A DNA stretch of 13,214 nucleotides from CAYVBE01 sp964448935 (lineage in GTDB: Bacteria > Planctomycetota > Brocadiia > SM23-32). Location: contig CAYVBE010000114.1 in assembly GCA_964448935.1 (NCBI GenBank), forward strand, positions 1 to 13,214. The letters run 5' to 3'. Below the pieces are notes generated by a model that made no database searches, was not told the DNA's origin, and saw nothing but the letters and a program-made list of their open reading frames with translations. Positions 1 to 5,973 of this stretch are shown piece by piece. Made by a program: the position numbers and the translations under genes. Within the stretch, counting starts at the first letter, position 1; every line of letters begins with the position of its first letter.

Positions 1-229
1 CGGTGTTGCAGCAGCGGGGGCGGAAGTCGCCTTTTCCGGGCCTCAGCACCGTCACCTCGGCGCCGCAGACCGGGCAGAGGTAGAACTCCAGGCGGCCCGG
101 CAGCAGCTCCATGTCCACGTTGCAGCAGCGGGGGCAAAAGGAGTCGCCCACCCGGCGGGCCAGGACGGCCACCTCCGCGCCGCAGACGGGGCAGCGATAG
201 ACCTGTCCCCTGGGGCCTGTGGGTTTCAC
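1..229 (-). CDS. Tandem desulforedoxin-like metal-ribbon protein (3' end beyond window)
   Basis: The first 76 residues are visible; the C-terminus lies past the left edge. The start is GTG at 229, overlapping the previous gene's stop as GTGA, so the two are probably translationally coupled. Two near-identical metal-binding units follow each other. Unit 1 has Cys13, Cys16, Cys35 and Cys36, with an extra Cys32; unit 2 has Cys52, Cys55, Cys73 and Cys74. Both read CPVCGAEVxVL, then about ten residues, then PRCCN. CxxC followed after about 17 residues by CC is the layout of desulforedoxin and of the desulfoferrodoxin N-terminal domain, which bind one Fe or Zn by four cysteines. Unit 2 ends at the edge with CCNT, matching CCNVDMELLPG of unit 1, so more repeats may follow. 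There is no signal peptide. Whether it carries electrons (Fe) or is a structural Zn ribbon cannot be told. It is the last visible gene of the sulfatase unit. Confidence 0.8.
   Translation of the reverse strand, partial: MKPTGPRGQVYRCPVCGAEVAVLARRVGDSFCPRCCNVDMELLPGRLEFYLCPVCGAEVTVLRPGKGDFRPRCCNT
53..193 (-). repeat. Intragenic direct repeat encoding the two metal ribbons
   Basis: Positions 53-76 and 170-193 match over 24 bp with two mismatches, 117 bp (39 codons) apart. They encode the CPVCGAEV part of each ribbon. A 17-bp exact repeat at 5-21 and 119-135, 114 bp apart, encodes the RCCN part. The 3-bp difference in period is the single extra residue in unit 1. Such high DNA identity points to a fairly recent internal duplication, or to conversion between the units. 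Confidence 0.8.
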
Positions 230-438
230 TGGTCGGCCTCCTCGTCGAAGCCGGGGCTTATCTCCTCCATGGACTCGCCGCAGCAGCGCAGGTCCAGCAC
301 GCCCACTCCCCCGCGGGTCACCATCACCAGATTGTCGCACTTGCGGCAGACGTAGGCGGTGCCCGCGTGGATGGTCAGCGCGCCCTCCCACTCGCCCAGG
401 TTCCATTCCGGCGGTGCCGTCTCCGGGAACTCGCTCAT
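226..438 (-). CDS. Small desulforedoxin-like metal-binding protein
   Basis: A 70-residue protein with a single Cys4 site: Cys31-x2-Cys34, 17 residues, then Cys52-Cys53, followed by GESMEE. This closely follows the desulforedoxin/desulfoferrodoxin N-terminal pattern (YxCxxCGxxVxV, a Gly-rich turn, then LxCCGExM). That fold binds a mononuclear iron or a zinc through four cysteines. About 28 residues without cysteine, containing two Trp, precede the ribbon, and an acidic tail follows. There is no catalytic superoxide reductase domain, so this is not a full desulfoferrodoxin. The ATG at 438 has GGAGGG about 6 nt upstream. The gene starts 46 nt after the sulfatase stop, and its own stop overlaps the next gene's GTG. 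It may be an electron carrier or a Zn-ribbon adaptor; the partner is unknown. Confidence 0.85.
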   Translation of the reverse strand: MSEFPETAPPEWNLGEWEGALTIHAGTAYVCRKCDNLVMVTRGGVGVLDLRCCGESMEEISPGFDEEADQ

Positions 439-484
439 CGTCGCCCTCCGTCTGGGACTACAGGTTGTTCAGCGGCAGATGTCG

Positions 485-2092
485 TCATTCGACTGTAAAG
501 GTCGCCGTGGTCTCTTCACTCTCCTCGTAGCCGATACGGATTGCTTTGGCGCGGACGGAGGTCTCGCCGGGCGGGAGCCGCAGTGGGTCGCGGTAGAGCA
601 GCCACGAGGCGTCCTCGCCTTCCTCGAAGGTGTAGCCGACGCTGGCGCCCTGTGTGGCGCAGTAGAGTTGCAGCAGCATCGGCCCCTCGAACGCGCCGCC
701 CTCCTGCGCGGCGTCCTGACCGGGGTTGTCCTCGGTGATGGGGATGAGGACGGGGGAGGCGGTGCGGGGCTGCTCGCCGCCGGGGTACCAGCGGCGGACC
801 ATCTCCGACTCCGGCGTCTCGCCCATGTCGCCCACCTCGGTGCGCCACGTGTCCAGCGCCTCGCGCATCCGCACCAGTTCCGGCTCGTAGGCGGGGTCGT
901 CGGCCAGATTGTTGACCTCGTAAGGGTCCTCGACGGTGTCGTACAGCTCCTCGACGGGGCGGCCGGATTGGAACATCAGCCGCTGCGGCCCCTCCAGCTC
1001 GCCGGCCAGGTGCAGGCGCCACATCTCCTGCATGATGGGGTGGCGATTGCGGTAGGGTATCCACAGCAGGTAGGGCAGGTCGGGACGGTAGTTGCGGATG
1101 TATTTGAACCGCTTGTCGCGCGCCGCTCGCATCATGTCGTAGCTCTCGTCGTAGCGGTCGCGCGCGGCATACACGTAGTCCCGCGGGGCGGCCGCCTGCG
1201 GCCCCAGGAAGGCCCGCCCCTGCATGTGCCACGGTATCTCGACGCCCGCCAGGGACAGCAGCGTCGGACCCAGGTCAATCGTGCTCACCAGGTCGTCCCG
1301 CACGCTGCCCGCCGCCAGGCACTCCGGCCAGCGGACGATCATGGGTATGTGGATGCCGGAATCGTAGGGCCACCGCTTGCCGCGCGGCAGCGGCCCGTGG
1401 TCGCTCCAGTGGAACACGATGGTGTTTTCGGTCAGGTCGTCCTCTTCGAGCTGGTCCAGCAGCTCGCCCATGTACCGATCGTTCTTCTCGATGTTGGTGT
1501 ACATCCGGGCCATGGCCTCGCGGACCTTCGGGGTGTCCGGGAAGTAGGGCGGCAGCTCCATGTCGTCCGGGTCGAAGGTCGGCTCGGGGCACTTCTCCGG
1601 CCACATGCCGCTCTCGTGGGTCGCGGTGGGGTTGAAGACGGCGAAGAACGGCTGGTCGGGGTCCGGCCGGTTGCGCCAGTGTGCCTCGGTGCTCAGCTCG
1701 TCCCACGCGGTGAAGGGCGGCTGGAACTGGTAGTCCGTCTTCACGTTGTTGGTGCAGTAGTAGCCCTCCGCGCGCAGGTATTCGGTGAAGCAGCGCACGT
1801 AGTGCGGCACCACGGCCGAGTAGGGCGTGGGCAGTTCGGGCGCGTGCTTGTTGGTGTGCGCGGTGCGCATGTGGTGTGTGCCCTGGGAGGTGGGATACAT
1901 GCCGGTGATGACGGCCGAGCGCGCCGGCGCGCAGACGCCGGCCGTGGAGAAGGCGTTCGGCCATCGGCAGCCCCCCGCCGCCAGGCGGTCCACGTTCGGC
2001 GTGCGCGCTACCGGGTCGCCGTAGCAGCCGTAATAGGGATTGGTATCCTCGAAAGAGATCCACAGGAAGTTCGGTCGTCCGTCGCGTGCCAT
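485..2092 (-). CDS. Formylglycine-dependent type I sulfatase with C-terminal chitobiase/Fn3-associated domain
   Basis: Hydrolyses a sulfate ester (or N-sulfate) on an unknown substrate. The 535-residue protein has the type I sulfatase signature CAPAR at 54-58 followed by SAVITG; Cys54 would be oxidised to formylglycine. Metal-site residues include Glu15-Asp16 in ISFEDTNP and Asp231-His232 in WSDHG. The first acidic ligand, usually Asp, is Glu here. ELYDTVEDPYEVNNLA (382-397) is the usual C-terminal subdomain motif of the family. Residues about 467-535 (GASVGYTFEEG, then LPPGETSVRAKAIRIGYEES) resemble the CHB_HEX_C_1 / Fn3-associated module. No signal peptide is present, and the promoter 40 nt upstream leaves no room for one, so the enzyme looks cytoplasmic. 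The start ATG has AAGGAG 5 nt upstream. It is the first gene of a likely three-gene unit. The substrate cannot be predicted. Confidence 0.95.
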   Translation of the reverse strand: MARDGRPNFLWISFEDTNPYYGCYGDPVARTPNVDRLAAGGCRWPNAFSTAGVCAPARSAVITGMYPTSQGTHHMRTAHTNKHAPELPTPYSAVVPHYVRCFTEYLRAEGYYCTNNVKTDYQFQPPFTAWDELSTEAHWRNRPDPDQPFFAVFNPTATHESGMWPEKCPEPTFDPDDMELPPYFPDTPKVREAMARMYTNIEKNDRYMGELLDQLEEDDLTENTIVFHWSDHGPLPRGKRWPYDSGIHIPMIVRWPECLAAGSVRDDLVSTIDLGPTLLSLAGVEIPWHMQGRAFLGPQAAAPRDYVYAARDRYDESYDMMRAARDKRFKYIRNYRPDLPYLLWIPYRNRHPIMQEMWRLHLAGELEGPQRLMFQSGRPVEELYDTVEDPYEVNNLADDPAYEPELVRMREALDTWRTEVGDMGETPESEMVRRWYPGGEQPRTASPVLIPITEDNPGQDAAQEGGAFEGPMLLQLYCATQGASVGYTFEEGEDASWLLYRDPLRLPPGETSVRAKAIRIGYEESEETTATFTVE

Positions 2093-2097
2093 GGCCG

Positions 2098-2103
2098 CTC
2101 CTT
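2098..2103 (-). promoter_or_regulatory. Ribosome binding site of the sulfatase gene
   Basis: AAGGAG read on the minus strand, 5 nt before the ATG at 2092. It fixes the start and supports a protein without an export signal. Confidence 0.8.
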
Positions 2104-2139
2104 CAGCGTTGAGAACCGTGAAATCGTTGCCGCGGTGAA

Positions 2140-2168
2140 AGTATGCACCCGGAGGGTAAGAACGTCAA
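2140..2168 (-). promoter_or_regulatory. Sigma-70-type promoter of the sulfatase unit
   Basis: On the minus strand the -35 box TTGACG (2168-2163) and the -10 box CATACT (2145-2140) are separated by exactly 17 bp. The -35 box matches five of six consensus bases and the -10 box four of six. Transcription would start near 2133, giving a leader of about 40 nt before the sulfatase ATG. Confidence 0.7.
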
Positions 2169-2456
2169 GGGAGCCTTTCCGATAACCTGCACCGACGTCT
2201 CTGTACGGGTGAGTCACAAGGGGATACGTCGGGCTTCTGTCGAGCCATCCCCGCGCCCTCGATGGCAACTGGATAGGTCTCACAAGCGCGTCGCATCCCT
2301 CGGGCAGTGGCCGGTGGCGGACCGTGCCTCTGCAAAACCGGTTCGTTTCGTTCCGGCCCGATATCCCCCGCACAACGGCCCGCACCTTCGTATTTCCATT
2401 GCGAGAGATTGCAGGTCCTCGGAGATCTCGCCGTTGCCTTTTCGCAGACCGCAAAC

Positions 2457-5400
2457 TCACCCGCCGCCTTCGGCCGCCACGGCGCTGACCCTCTCGCGAT
2501 ACTCCTCCCGCACGGTCTTGTATTGCTTGAGCTGGTTGTCCTGCTCGGGCAGCGGCTGTATGGCCCGTTCGACCAGTTCCCTCATGCGCCGGTAGCCGGG
2601 GGCGGTGGCGTCCGACCACCGGGGTTTCATCTGGCCCCAACCGCCGGCCTTCTCCGCCAGCGGCGCCTTCAGGATTCGGCTCTCGGAGGGCTCCGCGACG
2701 TTGACCAGGGCGTGGAACGGCTGCTCTGCGATCTCCGGCCCGAAGACCTGCTTGATGTGCGCACGGAGCGCCTTCTCGCCGTCCGGGTCGGGCTTTCGGT
2801 CCTCGACGCGCGCCTTCAGGTAGGTGCCGTAGTACTGCGCGTTGAGGTCCAGCCAGTTGACGATCCGCTCGAAGTCGGCCGGCGGCAGCTCTACGCCCTG
2901 GTGGCCCTCCAGCAGCATCCCGGCCAGCTTCCCCGCATGGGCGTAGTACTCTTTGGGCTTGCTGTAGTACGACTCGCGGTTGCGGTGCGCGAGGACCACC
3001 AGGCCCTTCCGTCCGACCAGCGTGCTGTAGGCCACGCTGGGCCTGCCGTGCCGACTCCCATCGCCAGGCGTGCCCAGCAGGCAGACGCCGCCCTTCTTCT
3101 CCTGCAGGCCGTGGCAGCGGATGCAGTGGCGGTCCAGCACGGGCTGCACCGTGCGGGGGAAGCTGAGGGGGCCGTCATGTTCCGGCCCGGCCGGCGGCGC
3201 CGGCTTGCGGAAGGCCAGGTCCTGGCCGTTCGCCCGGGGCGGGGGGCCGGACTCCCGCGGCTCGTGGCAGCCCACACAGCTCAGCGTCTCTCCGGGCTGC
3301 ACGTAGATGCAGGACCGCATGGTCATCACCGCCATGCCGTGCCCGTCCAGCGCCTGGAGCTGCAGCGGCACCTCGGCGGGCACTTCGAGCGCCACGGACC
3401 CGTCGGGCTCGACCGGCACGGTGCCCTCGACCTCCTTCAGTATCTCGTTCTGCGCGTCGCTGAGCCACGGCTTCCACGCGACGCTCTGGACGTGGATGCG
3501 GTTGACCCGCAGCGCTTTCACGGACCCCGGCTCGAGGGGCTGCGTGCAGCGGTGGACGTCCTGCACGTAGAGTTGCCCGGTCTCCGGGGCCTCGTCCGGC
3601 AGCACGGTGGGCAGCGTGCGCGGACGCCGCCGGGGCCGGATCGGCATGGGCGAGAAACTGGATACGTCGGGGTCGCGATAGATCGGCTCCCGCCCGCCGA
3701 GGGTGTCCACCAGGTAGATGCCGTAGGCGTTCTCCCGCTGGACGCCGCCCTGACGGATGAGGCGGTCGGGCGTGTAGGCGCAGAGATACATCTCCTCGTT
3801 CAGCGGCCAGGGCGTGGCATAGGCACAGTCCGGCCAGCCCTCGGTCTCCGGGAAATTCGCTTCCGGCGTCACTCGGGTGATCGGCTCCTCACCGTCCAGC
3901 CCGCGGTGCGGATCCACCACGATGATCGAGCCGGAGGTATAGGAGTGATGCGCGCAGGCCGTGGAAACCACCTGCCGGGAGCCCGGTACGGCCATCGCCT
4001 CGGAGGTCATGCACGGGTTGCGCGTGTAGTTGCCGTAGAGGTGGGCGGTGCCGGTTCCGTCCGGCCGCATGGTCCAGAGGCTCTGGAAGATGGTGTCGTG
4101 GCGGTTGATATAATCCCACCGGGTGTAGACGATGCGGCCGTCGTGCAGCACGTCGGGCGACCACTCGTTGGCTTCGCCGAAGCTTAGCTGGCGGATGCCC
4201 GAGCCGTCGGCGTTCATCTTGTAGAGCAGGTAGGACGGCGTGTAGCGGCCGCCGTGGCAACGGCCGTAGTTCTGGCTGCGGGTGGAGGTGAAGACGATGC
4301 TCCCGTCCGGCAGGTAGCAGGGGTCGAAGTCCTCGATGATTACCGTGTAGCGCCCGCCGGCGCCCTCGAGCGGGTCCGAGGCGGTGCCGGTGAGCTGCCG
4401 CACCCAGGAGCCGTCCGTCGCCGCCTCGTAGATGAAAAACCGTCGCCGGTCCCGCCGCTCCTCGGTGTGGTCGCAGAAGGAGAAGACCACCCGCTGGCCG
4501 TTGTAAGAGAGCGACGGGTGGAGCACAGAACCCTCGGGCAGCCTGTCGGGTATCAGAGGCCTTTCTCGTAGTTCGTCCTTCCAGTTCTCCAGCACTGTCA
4601 GGCCGGGGCCGGGCAGGCTGTGGCGGCCCAGGTACTGGTCGCACATGTGGCTGTAGAGCGGCGGCGGCCGCTTGTTGACCAGCAGGCGGTCGAAGTCCAG
4701 GTCGGGATGGCTGAAGATAATGCGGCGGCGGAGCCGGCGGATTTCCTCGTAGAGGGCGGGGCCGTTGGCCCCGTCGGCGATGCGCGTGGATGCCTGCTCC
4801 AGGGCGCGCCGCAACTCGGGGCGAGGGCCGTGCCGCTCGACGAAAGCGAGGGTCTGCTCGGCCAGTTGCCGGCGGCGCTGCGTCCTGTCCAGGTAGTAGA
4901 GGCTCCGCACTCCGGCCAGGTCCGCCGGACCGGACGCCTCAGCGGCCAGCTTCTCCGCGCGCGGCTTGAGTTCATCACCACATGCCTCCGCGTAGCGACG
5001 GGCCAGTTCGGCGAAATCCCCCGGTTGCCAGTCCCGCGCGTCCAGCACCTCCGGCCGACCGCGGCGGTCGCGGCCGAGCTTCAGCCAGATGGCATCCTGC
5101 ATCTCCAGACGCTGCTGTTCCCGAAGCGAGTCCCCGGGGAAGTCGCGGCATACCTGCTGCCAGATGGCCAGTCGCTTCGCCCGGCCTTCCCGCCGGGGTC
5201 GGAGGCGCGACTGGCAATCCACCCCGAAGGTCACCTCGCGGTAGTTGTTCGTCCATCGGGTGTCCAGCGTTGTCTCGAACCACTCGTAGCGGCCCTCGAG
5301 TCGGATGCAGAGCTCGGTGTCCCTGACTTCGAGCGCGCTGCGGAGTTCGCGTCCCTCGTGCCGCACCGGCCGGCGCCAGTTGTCCGGGTGCCAGTTGATG

Positions 5401-5840
5401 TGCCCGCCGCCGAGGTGCAATTCCTCGGTCAGCTTCTGGCGGGAGTCCCAGTCCACGAAGGCCGTCTTGCCCGCGCCGTCCGTGAGGCGCGGCTCCAGGA
5501 ATCCGCCATCGTCCGGCCCGGTGACGTAGAGGTAGAGCCGATCGAGGCCCTTCACGGAGATGCGCACCGGCACCGGCTCGTGGTCGCCCTTCAGGGTGCG
5601 GCGAAGGGGCTGGAACTCCCGCATGGCGGGGTTGCTCTTCCGGGCCGCCTCCATGGCACGCCGCTTCTCCGCCTCCGCCCGCATCAACGCCTCGCGCGAG
5701 ACCCGCAGGGTCTCCTGCCAGGTGTCTCGGCGCACATAGTGCTCGGGGGACTGCCCTTCCTCCCCGGCCGCGGCGGGCAGGGCTGCGATGGCGAAAAGGA
5801 CGGCGGCACAGACCAGTTGCTCTCGGATTGAGGTTTTCAT
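2457..5840 (-). CDS. Exported dihaem protein related to hydrazine synthase alpha subunit (NPCBM-like region, beta-propeller, two CxxCH)
   Basis: An 1127-residue exported protein. Residues 1-25 form a signal peptide with an Ala-rich core ending ALPAAA. Residues about 90-225 resemble an NPCBM-like carbohydrate-binding module (LDRLYLYVTGPDDGG, FVDWDSRQ, then YEWFETTLDTRW). A charged helical stretch follows to about 375. Residues about 390-840 form a TolB/WD40-like propeller (LPDGSIVFTSTR, MNADGSGIRQLSF, LHDGRIVYTRWDYINR, MRPDGTGTAHLYG), preceded by YSHMCDQYLG. Two c-type haem sites follow: CVGCH at 855-859 and CIRCH at 906-910. The order resembles the hydrazine synthase alpha subunit. Such proteins are common in planctomycete-like genomes that do not perform anammox. 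No beta or gamma subunit is nearby, so hydrazine synthesis is not implied; a periplasmic redox or carbohydrate-linked role is inferred. The ATG has no Shine-Dalgarno site, but the signal peptide requires it. Confidence 0.9.
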   Translation of the reverse strand: MKTSIREQLVCAAVLFAIAALPAAAGEEGQSPEHYVRRDTWQETLRVSREALMRAEAEKRRAMEAARKSNPAMREFQPLRRTLKGDHEPVPVRISVKGLDRLYLYVTGPDDGGFLEPRLTDGAGKTAFVDWDSRQKLTEELHLGGGHINWHPDNWRRPVRHEGRELRSALEVRDTELCIRLEGRYEWFETTLDTRWTNNYREVTFGVDCQSRLRPRREGRAKRLAIWQQVCRDFPGDSLREQQRLEMQDAIWLKLGRDRRGRPEVLDARDWQPGDFAELARRYAEACGDELKPRAEKLAAEASGPADLAGVRSLYYLDRTQRRRQLAEQTLAFVERHGPRPELRRALEQASTRIADGANGPALYEEIRRLRRRIIFSHPDLDFDRLLVNKRPPPLYSHMCDQYLGRHSLPGPGLTVLENWKDELRERPLIPDRLPEGSVLHPSLSYNGQRVVFSFCDHTEERRDRRRFFIYEAATDGSWVRQLTGTASDPLEGAGGRYTVIIEDFDPCYLPDGSIVFTSTRSQNYGRCHGGRYTPSYLLYKMNADGSGIRQLSFGEANEWSPDVLHDGRIVYTRWDYINRHDTIFQSLWTMRPDGTGTAHLYGNYTRNPCMTSEAMAVPGSRQVVSTACAHHSYTSGSIIVVDPHRGLDGEEPITRVTPEANFPETEGWPDCAYATPWPLNEEMYLCAYTPDRLIRQGGVQRENAYGIYLVDTLGGREPIYRDPDVSSFSPMPIRPRRRPRTLPTVLPDEAPETGQLYVQDVHRCTQPLEPGSVKALRVNRIHVQSVAWKPWLSDAQNEILKEVEGTVPVEPDGSVALEVPAEVPLQLQALDGHGMAVMTMRSCIYVQPGETLSCVGCHEPRESGPPPRANGQDLAFRKPAPPAGPEHDGPLSFPRTVQPVLDRHCIRCHGLQEKKGGVCLLGTPGDGSRHGRPSVAYSTLVGRKGLVVLAHRNRESYYSKPKEYYAHAGKLAGMLLEGHQGVELPPADFERIVNWLDLNAQYYGTYLKARVEDRKPDPDGEKALRAHIKQVFGPEIAEQPFHALVNVAEPSESRILKAPLAEKAGGWGQMKPRWSDATAPGYRRMRELVERAIQPLPEQDNQLKQYKTVREEYRERVSAVAAEGGG

Positions 5841-5863
5841 AGCACTGCGAGTATAGACGCCAT
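5837..5863 (-). other. Possible 8-codon leader peptide overlapping the haem-protein start (ATGA)
   Basis: An ATG at 5863 opens the frame M-A-S-I-L-A-V-L and stops at a TGA that overlaps the haem protein's ATG as ATGA, a classic coupling layout. It lacks a good ribosome binding site. It also lies upstream of the predicted transcription start of the 5850-5878 promoter, so it would matter only on a longer transcript. It could be chance. Confidence 0.2.
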
Positions 5864-5878
5864 GGTCGCTTTCTGCAA
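5850..5878 (-). promoter_or_regulatory. Promoter of the haem-protein gene, giving a leaderless or nearly leaderless mRNA
   Basis: On the minus strand the -35 box TTGCAG (5878-5873), a 17-bp spacer and the -10 box TATACT (5855-5850) lead directly into the gene. The A of the ATG at 5840 is 10 nt past the end of the -10 box, so the 5' leader would be zero to a few nucleotides. This fits the absence of any Shine-Dalgarno sequence. Confidence 0.6.
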
Positions 5879-5897
5879 TAGCTTCCGCCGAATCGCC

Positions 5898-5926
5898 TTG
5901 CAGGCGCCGCGCGGGGGTGGTACCTT
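5898..5926 (+). promoter_or_regulatory. Candidate promoter of the DUF6282-dehydrogenase operon
   Basis: TTGCAG (5898-5903), a 17-bp spacer and TACCTT (5921-5926). The -10 box is weak (three of six bases, but including the conserved A2 and T6). The -35 box is identical to that of the divergent haem-protein promoter. An inverted repeat TCACG-N8-CGTGA (5926-5943) covers the expected start point and could be an operator or a leader hairpin, though arms this short are common. Confidence 0.4.
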
Positions 5927-5961
5927 CACGGGAACGGGCGTGAGGCGGGACACCGACGTTC

Positions 5962-5966
5962 GGAGG
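5962..5966 (+). promoter_or_regulatory. Ribosome binding site that decides a TTG start
   Basis: GGAGG lies 7 nt before the TTG at 5974 and supports this rare start codon for the DUF6282 gene. Confidence 0.75.
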
Positions 5967-5973
5967 ATAGCAA

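Larger units (their letters stand above)
2093..2456. other. 364-bp intergenic region between the haem protein and sulfatase genes
   Basis: No credible gene is seen here; open frames on either strand lack a ribosome binding site and family resemblance. The region is visibly less GC-rich than the genes on either side. It contains the sulfatase promoter at 2140-2168. Upstream of it is a weak dyad: arms CCGACGT (2192-2198) and ACGTCGG (2226-2232), with the palindrome GTGAGTCAC (2209-2217) almost exactly at its centre. That could be a regulator site about 80 bp upstream of the transcription start, but arms of this length are expected by chance in a gap this size. I see no GC stem plus T-run terminator after the haem protein's stop. 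Confidence 0.5.

Noticed and set aside
226..438. Desulfoferrodoxin / superoxide reductase
   Set aside because: Only the N-terminal Cys4 ribbon type is present; the His4-Cys catalytic domain is absent from this 70-residue protein.
2336..2343. AACCGGTT palindrome in the intergenic gap as an operator
   Set aside because: An isolated 8-bp palindrome far from any promoter; not distinguishable from chance.
359..4187. Long plus-strand open frames at 359-2185 and 2307-4187 opposite the sulfatase and haem-protein genes
   Set aside because: They are antisense shadows produced by high third-position GC. They are rich in Arg, His, Val and Leu, have no domain motifs, and oppose genes with clear catalytic signatures.
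4620..5831. 403-codon plus-strand frame opposite the N-terminal half of the haem protein
   Set aside because: No family resemblance, biased composition, and it lies entirely antisense to a gene with a signal peptide and recognisable domains.
2457..5840. True hydrazine synthase (anammox)
   Set aside because: The alpha-like protein stands alone, with no beta or gamma subunit, no hydrazine dehydrogenase and no other anammox gene nearby. Its relatives are widespread in bacteria that do not perform anammox.
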